Assembly: GCF_963664075.1 (NCBI RefSeq)
Contig: NZ_OY760916.1
Coordinates: forward strand, 4,622,710-4,686,709
Direction of reading: 5' to 3'
DNA: 64,000 nucleotides
Source: an uncultured Desulfobulbus sp.
Lineage (GTDB): Bacteria > Desulfobacterota > Desulfobulbia > Desulfobulbales > Desulfobulbaceae
The position numbers were made by a program, and so were the translations under genes. The notes below the pieces were generated by a model. It searched no databases, was not told the origin of the DNA, and saw only the letters and a program-made list of their open reading frames with translations. Shown piece after piece: positions 62,810 through 64,000 of the stretch (positions are counted from its first letter, which is position 1; every line of letters starts with the position of its first letter).

Positions 62810-62926
62810 ATGAAAAAACAACAGCGTGTAGCTGTTACTCACTCAATTGTTGAGCTGAACCAGCAACCGGCTTCCGGCGTTTGCCGGTGCCGGTTGCTGG
62901 TTCAGCTCCTAATCCTGGGGAAGTAA
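62810..62926 (+). CDS. possible 38-residue leader ORF before the replication gene
   Basis: ATG 62810 to TAA 62924-62926 encodes MKKQQRVAVTHSIVELNQQ and so on, ending one base before the ATG of the replication gene. It runs straight through the large hairpin. Its own ribosome binding site is weak. It may be a coupling leader peptide or a chance frame. Confidence 0.35.
   Translation: MKKQQRVAVTHSIVELNQQPASGVCRCRLLVQLLILGK
62819..62908. repeat. hairpin array upstream of the replication gene (origin-like)
   Basis: Three inverted repeats follow one another: AACAGC/GCTGTT (62819-62835), CTCAA-TTG-TTGAG (about 62842-62854), and a perfect 20-bp-arm hairpin, 62852-62871 with 62889-62908, whose 17-nt loop contains a further CCGG/CCGG pair. 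There is no T run. Such clusters are typical of single- or double-strand origins of rolling-circle replicons. Confidence 0.7.
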
Positions 62927-62927
62927 A

Positions 62928-64000
62928 ATGCGCTCATTCTCAAGACGTTCCCAAGACCCGCTTGCCCGTAAAGTTCGTGCAGCTCTAAAAGGCGAGCAAG
63001 TCGATTTGTCCTATATCCCGACCTTCAATCAACCTTATCCTGATCACCTCAAGGACCTTCCTCTTCAAGAGTATCGCTTTGATCATGGATACCCGCTTTT
63101 TGTTCACCGTGATTCAGCGCCAGTGCATGTTCAAGCGGTTAATGACTCGCCGAAAAATCCGGATTCACAAGCCCGATTAACAAGTGACTTACCAGTAGTA
63201 TCGGTGTTGCCAGGTTTGAGGGTCTCAAGAGGTCTTGATTTTTTGAAAGTGTCTTTTTGGGTGAAATGGGATGGGCGGGAGAGTGACCTCCTCCCCATAC
63301 TCGAGTTCATGAAAAAGCAGGTTCAGGATACCGAGAACGATTGTATCCCAGTTTTTAAGGAACATGGTTTTGATTGGAATCTTTATCGTACCGGGACCAA
63401 ATTTTATACCTACCGGCTGAAGTCCGGTGATATCTCGTTGCTTTTTAACCGTCGGAAAGAAGATGGAAAAATCCCCAACTGTCGCTTGGAGATAGGTTCT
63501 CTTTCCTGCTGGTCGCCTGGTTTTCATGGAATTTATAACCTGGTCAAAGCTTTCTTGGCTCTGCATGGTGGGGATGTGATCAAGGAGCGTGTTTTTGAGG
63601 TCCATCTTGCCGCTGATTTCATCGGGGCCGATATTAAAGCAATGGATCTAGATAATCGCAGCCATTGGATATCCCTTGCCCGAGATGATGGGAATTATGA
63701 TGGCCTCAAGATTTCGAAGCGTGAACCTGATCCGGATGAGCTGAACTTTGATTGTAAACACACAAACCGCAAATTTTCCGGTTTGAACATTGGCAGCGGT
63801 GACATCATGCTTCGTGTTTACGACAAGGTAATCGAGTTGAAACGAAAGCGTGCGACCAATAAACAGCAGGTATTTTCTGAGATATGGGGTGTCAGTGCCT
63901 ATGATGAGCAGCCGGTAACCCGTGTCGAATACCAGATTCGACGGCCACGGCTTCGTGAATTTTCAGATCTTCAGGGAAATCAAATCAACACCGTTTTCGA
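62928..64000 (+). CDS. Rep_trans-type replication initiation protein (runs off the window)
   Basis: 357 residues visible from ATG 62928, with GGGGAAG upstream; the frame is open to position 64000. After a basic N-terminus (MRSFSRRSQDPLARKVR) the segments LDFLKVSFWVKW, GLNIGSGDIMLRVYDKVIEL and TRVEYQIRRPRLREF match the replication initiators of filamentous phages (RstA-like) and of related mobilisable elements. These enzymes nick one strand through a Tyr to start rolling-circle replication. It is transcribed away from the XRE repressor, next to an origin-like hairpin cluster. Confidence 0.75.
   Translation, partial: MRSFSRRSQDPLARKVRAALKGEQVDLSYIPTFNQPYPDHLKDLPLQEYRFDHGYPLFVHRDSAPVHVQAVNDSPKNPDSQARLTSDLPVVSVLPGLRVSRGLDFLKVSFWVKWDGRESDLLPILEFMKKQVQDTENDCIPVFKEHGFDWNLYRTGTKFYTYRLKSGDISLLFNRRKEDGKIPNCRLEIGSLSCWSPGFHGIYNLVKAFLALHGGDVIKERVFEVHLAADFIGADIKAMDLDNRSHWISLARDDGNYDGLKISKREPDPDELNFDCKHTNRKFSGLNIGSGDIMLRVYDKVIELKRKRATNKQQVFSEIWGVSAYDEQPVTRVEYQIRRPRLREFSDLQGNQINTVF

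Overview
The window looks like chromosomal DNA of an anaerobic, Gram-negative deltaproteobacterial-type organism; my best guess is a Desulfobulbales-like sulfate or sulfur metaboliser (Thermodesulfobacteriota). This is inferred from gene content: seven radical SAM genes in one cluster, LolA and acyltransferase genes that imply an outer membrane, a NifX-like cluster-binding protein, a CO-dehydrogenase-like domain and a DUF4197 protein. There is no rRNA or other phylogenetic marker, so the placement is tentative.

Positions 1 to about 30,280 hold one large lipid/polyene-type biosynthetic locus transcribed outward from a divergent promoter region at 14,316-14,636. The leftward arm encodes a hotdog dehydratase, FabG-like reductase, LolA-like and DUF3261-like export proteins, a B12-binding radical SAM enzyme, an acyl-AMP ligase, a fused fatty acid kinase (FakA+FakB), a GT2 glycosyltransferase, an LpxL-like acyltransferase, ACP, ketosynthase, PlsC-like acyltransferase and three more radical SAM enzymes; the last of these runs off the window. 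The rightward arm encodes ACP, a ketosynthase/chain-length-factor fusion, a B12-radical SAM enzyme, a FabZ-like protein, ACP, two paired radical SAM enzymes, two ketosynthases, a thioesterase, a PKS-type dehydratase, a GT25 glycosyltransferase, an MMPL exporter fused to a methyltransferase, and a polysaccharide deacetylase. Together they can start, extend, reduce and dehydrate an ACP-bound acyl chain, modify it by radical chemistry, attach it to a head group and export it. The layout resembles aryl-polyene clusters, but the radical SAM load resembles loci proposed for ladderane lipids. The product is unknown.

Positions 30,280-36,510 are a mixed stretch: a Fic-protein remnant, a pair of uncharacterised proteins (DUF6880-like plus partner), a DmeF-like metal exporter, a DUF4197 protein and a TatD nuclease. 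Positions 36,770-44,992 hold two visibly GC-rich helicase genes: a SNF2 helicase with two SWIM motifs and a 1720-residue exonuclease-like/RecQ/UvrD fusion. These are followed by transport and housekeeping genes: a sodium:alanine symporter, a Ca2+/Na+ antiporter, a stand-alone CODH-like domain, a complete liv branched-chain amino-acid ABC operon and a NifX-like protein.

From about 55,470 to the right end the window enters what I read as an integrated element. Its left border is a 3' fragment of a tRNA-Glu gene, still followed by a tRNA-type terminator. Inside are a structured non-coding block, a giant exported beta-propeller protein with nested recent duplications, an XRE repressor, an origin-like hairpin array and a Rep_trans-type replication initiator cut by the window end. 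The intact tRNA-Glu and an integrase are predicted to lie beyond position 64,000.
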